DNA from: Bilabrum cf. latius
Lineage: Eukaryota > Bigyra: Bicosoecida > Bigyra > Bicosoecida
Assembly: GCA_965178125.1 (NCBI GenBank)
Contig: CBCXTV010000006.1
Span: 1 to 64,000 of the forward strand
DNA: 64,000 nt
Direction: 5' to 3'
The translations under genes were made by a program, and so were the position numbers. Under the pieces are notes generated by a model. The model was not told the DNA's origin and did not search any database. It worked only from the letters and a program-made list of their open reading frames with translations. Each line of letters starts with the position of its first letter. Position 1 is the first letter of the stretch. Below are positions 62,438 through 64,000 of the stretch, one piece after another.

Positions 62438-63602
62438 ATGATGTCTGAGGAGAAACCGTCCGAGAGCATTGCTGTTTCCTTGGGAGACGGCCGCAATCTT
62501 CGTGGGCGTCAAGGCGCCGGTAATATGGGAAACGAGGGCGGCATGTTGGCGCGCGAGGTCGACGCCCCGGCGGAGCACGCCGGCGCGGCGGCAAGCGTCG
62601 ATGTTCAGGCGGCCCCCACATCGAGAGCGGCGGCGCGGAGGCGGCGTCCACGGGGATGCTCGGAGAGGAGAGCGGCAAGGCAGCGCCGAAGGAGGACGCC
62701 GAAGACGACGGCGGCAAGAAGACGGAGGAGGAGGATGCTCGCGACGTATGGTCAGACGCAGCCGCTTGGAAGGCGGGTGGCGGCGTGGCAGACGGGAAGG
62801 ATGTCGGAACCTGGGGTTCATGGAAGACGCCTGCGAAGTCGTCATGGGGGGAGCCGTACGTGCCGTGGCAGGTCGCGCCGGAGCCGGCGGAGGAGGCGAC
62901 ATGGACTTGCAACGCGTGCCAGGGCCTAAGCCCCGGTCAGAGTACTTCAAGAAGTGGAAGGACTGGATCCAACCAGTTTGCCGGGTGTGTTGCGACAAGT
63001 TCGACAACGCGACGCCGTGGTGGGTGAGGTGCAAGAATTGCAAAAACGAGTTTCCGGCGTACCGATTTCCCCAGATCCGCCGGAAGAGGGAGAACCTGCG
63101 CTACTTCTTCCCTGAGGACTGGTGCGCGAAGTGCCTGGTTGCGCGTGGCTGGAGTCTCCATGATGTCCGTTCCTCTGCGGGTGAAGCGAAGCGTTGGGTG
63201 CCAAAAGCTTGCGCGAATACCGCTGACGGCGACAACGACGCTCGTGCTCCCGCGCGCGACGAGCCTTCTGCAGGGGACGCCGCCTCGTGCAGCAACGCCG
63301 TGCGTCAGAGTCCTTCGCGTGACGAGGCCTTGGACGATATCAACCGGGCCATGGAGCTTCTCCGGAATGCGGAGAAATTCATCTCCGCGATGCCATCGTG
63401 CACGCAGTGTGCGGTGGAGGACCAGTTGATGCAGGGCAACTTCCCGGACGGCTACTGTTTCCGGATCCGCGCCACACTCGAGTTTTGGCATCAAGATCGT
63501 GTCGCGGCCAGGCTGTACGACGGCGGCAAGAAGACGGAGAAGGAGGATGCTCACGGTATCGCCCTGATCATCTGCACGACTTCGTGGGGCTCCATGACGT
63601 AA
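62438..63602 (+). pseudogene. gene A paralogue with B, A and Rep tail, frameshifted
   Basis: Unlike units 1/2, this locus is a nearly complete second gene A: N-terminus MMSEEKPSES, acidic linker, Trp-rich segment and Cys core, without the inserted GT and Rep pieces. Two single-base losses (near 62604 and 62930) break the frame. After A's last helix it continues in native frame into gene B (CTQCAVEDQLMQGNF to RVAARL), a second A piece (DGGKKTEKEDA) and Rep motif C (GIALIICTTSWGS), ending at a TAA. A tail of four native-frame segments is unlikely to be random. Confidence 0.75.
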
Positions 63603-63660
63603 CGGCGAGCGAGAACATTGACTGGTGGCGTGGCTGGAGGATCTCGGGAACACACGGCGG

Positions 63661-63860
63661 GCGAGCCGTTTTTCAAAAGGAGCACGGGTCCTTCGGGACG
63701 CCATTTCACTTACGGCGGGCGAGCCGTTTTCCGAATGGTGCGGGGGTCCTACTGATGCACACGGCGATCGCTGGTTCACTCACGGCGGGCGAGCCGTTTT
63801 CCGAATGGTGCGGAGTCCTCCAGATGACCACGGTGATGGGTGGCAGCATGTCATAGGCGC
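63661..63860. repeat. GGCGGGCGAGCCGTTTT repeats, unit 3 copy
   Basis: Three motif copies; one 139-bp repeat fewer than in units 1 and 2. Confidence 0.85.
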
Positions 63861-63960
63861 GCCGTCGGAAGCTTCCCCTTCGAGTGCTGCCTAAAACTGA
63901 GAAACGTGGAGATCCTAGCATCGTATGGAGGCACGAGGTAACACCAGTGGGGTCCGTTCT

Positions 63961-64000
63961 CCGCTTCAATTCCTGTCCCAAATCCGATTCCCATTTCGAG
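63961..64000. repeat. left end of satellite-island direct repeat (cut by window)
   Basis: The first 40 bases of the 77-bp repeat that borders the satellite island in units 1 and 2. Whether unit 3 has the island is not visible. Confidence 0.85.

Larger units (their letters stand above)
52286..64000. repeat. 26.1-kb tandem unit, copy 3 (partial, rearranged)
   Basis: Third copy, cut by the window end. It follows copy 2 at +26141 to about 59079 with only scattered substitutions. After that the offset changes repeatedly: to +26672, +26378, +26513, then +26171. This shows insertions of about 531 and 134 bp, a deletion of about 294 bp, a different mosaic pseudogene, and loss of a 139-bp repeat. The window stops inside the left 77-bp direct repeat of the satellite island. 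Confidence 0.95.

Noticed and set aside
1-64000. The repeat as an assembler reading one 26-kb circle more than twice
   Set aside because: Scattered substitutions, a 4-bp indel and large structural changes in unit 3 need at least two real versions. Identity of units 1 and 2 alone would not exclude it, so raw reads should still be checked.

Overview
The window is a stretch of GC-rich, apparently eukaryotic DNA built from a head-to-tail tandem repeat with a period of about 26.14 kb. Unit 1 is 1-26140, unit 2 is 26141-52285, and unit 3 is 52286 to the window end (partial). Units 1 and 2 match almost base for base; by eye I find about a dozen substitutions and two small indels. Unit 3 stays near-identical until about 59.08 kb and is then extensively rearranged. 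A protist, most likely a dinoflagellate or a related alga, fits best: long intronless genes all on one strand, GC-rich coding, eukaryote-type (pogo/Tigger-like) transposase features, a Rep-like HUH/SF3 protein, small CxxC proteins and Ser/Arg-rich tails. This assignment rests on general resemblance and is not proven.

Order of supported genes in one unit, all on the plus strand: A (Cys-rich, four CxxC pairs), P (small helical protein), DDE (pogo-like DDE-domain protein), B (Cys-rich), then relics of H and Rep, a mosaic pseudogene zone of about 3 kb, a satellite island of about 1.2 kb flanked by 77-bp direct repeats, about 2.9 kb without a convincing gene, GT (two-domain glycosyltransferase-like protein), H (charged helical protein), a hairpin-plus-iteron block, Rep (HUH endonuclease plus SF3 helicase), a large CA/GT hairpin, and C (Cys-rich). 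The next unit's gene A follows.

Two things stand out. First, the unit looks like a replicon: a Rep-type protein preceded by a 64-bp hairpin, repeated GAGCACTAC iterons and an 18-bp palindrome over its start codon, all inside a tandem array of the kind rolling-circle replication could produce. Second, the zone at 8.9-11.8 kb (35.0-37.9 kb and 61.5-63.6 kb in the other units) is a patchwork of pieces of the unit's own genes A, B, GT and Rep. Most inter-gene joins keep the native reading frame of both partners, and the patchwork was later broken by single-base deletions. Unit 3 carries a different patchwork at the same place, so this zone is the variable part of the array.

No rRNA, tRNA or CRISPR array was found. 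Functional calls for GT, A, B and C rest on motifs read by eye and need profile searches.
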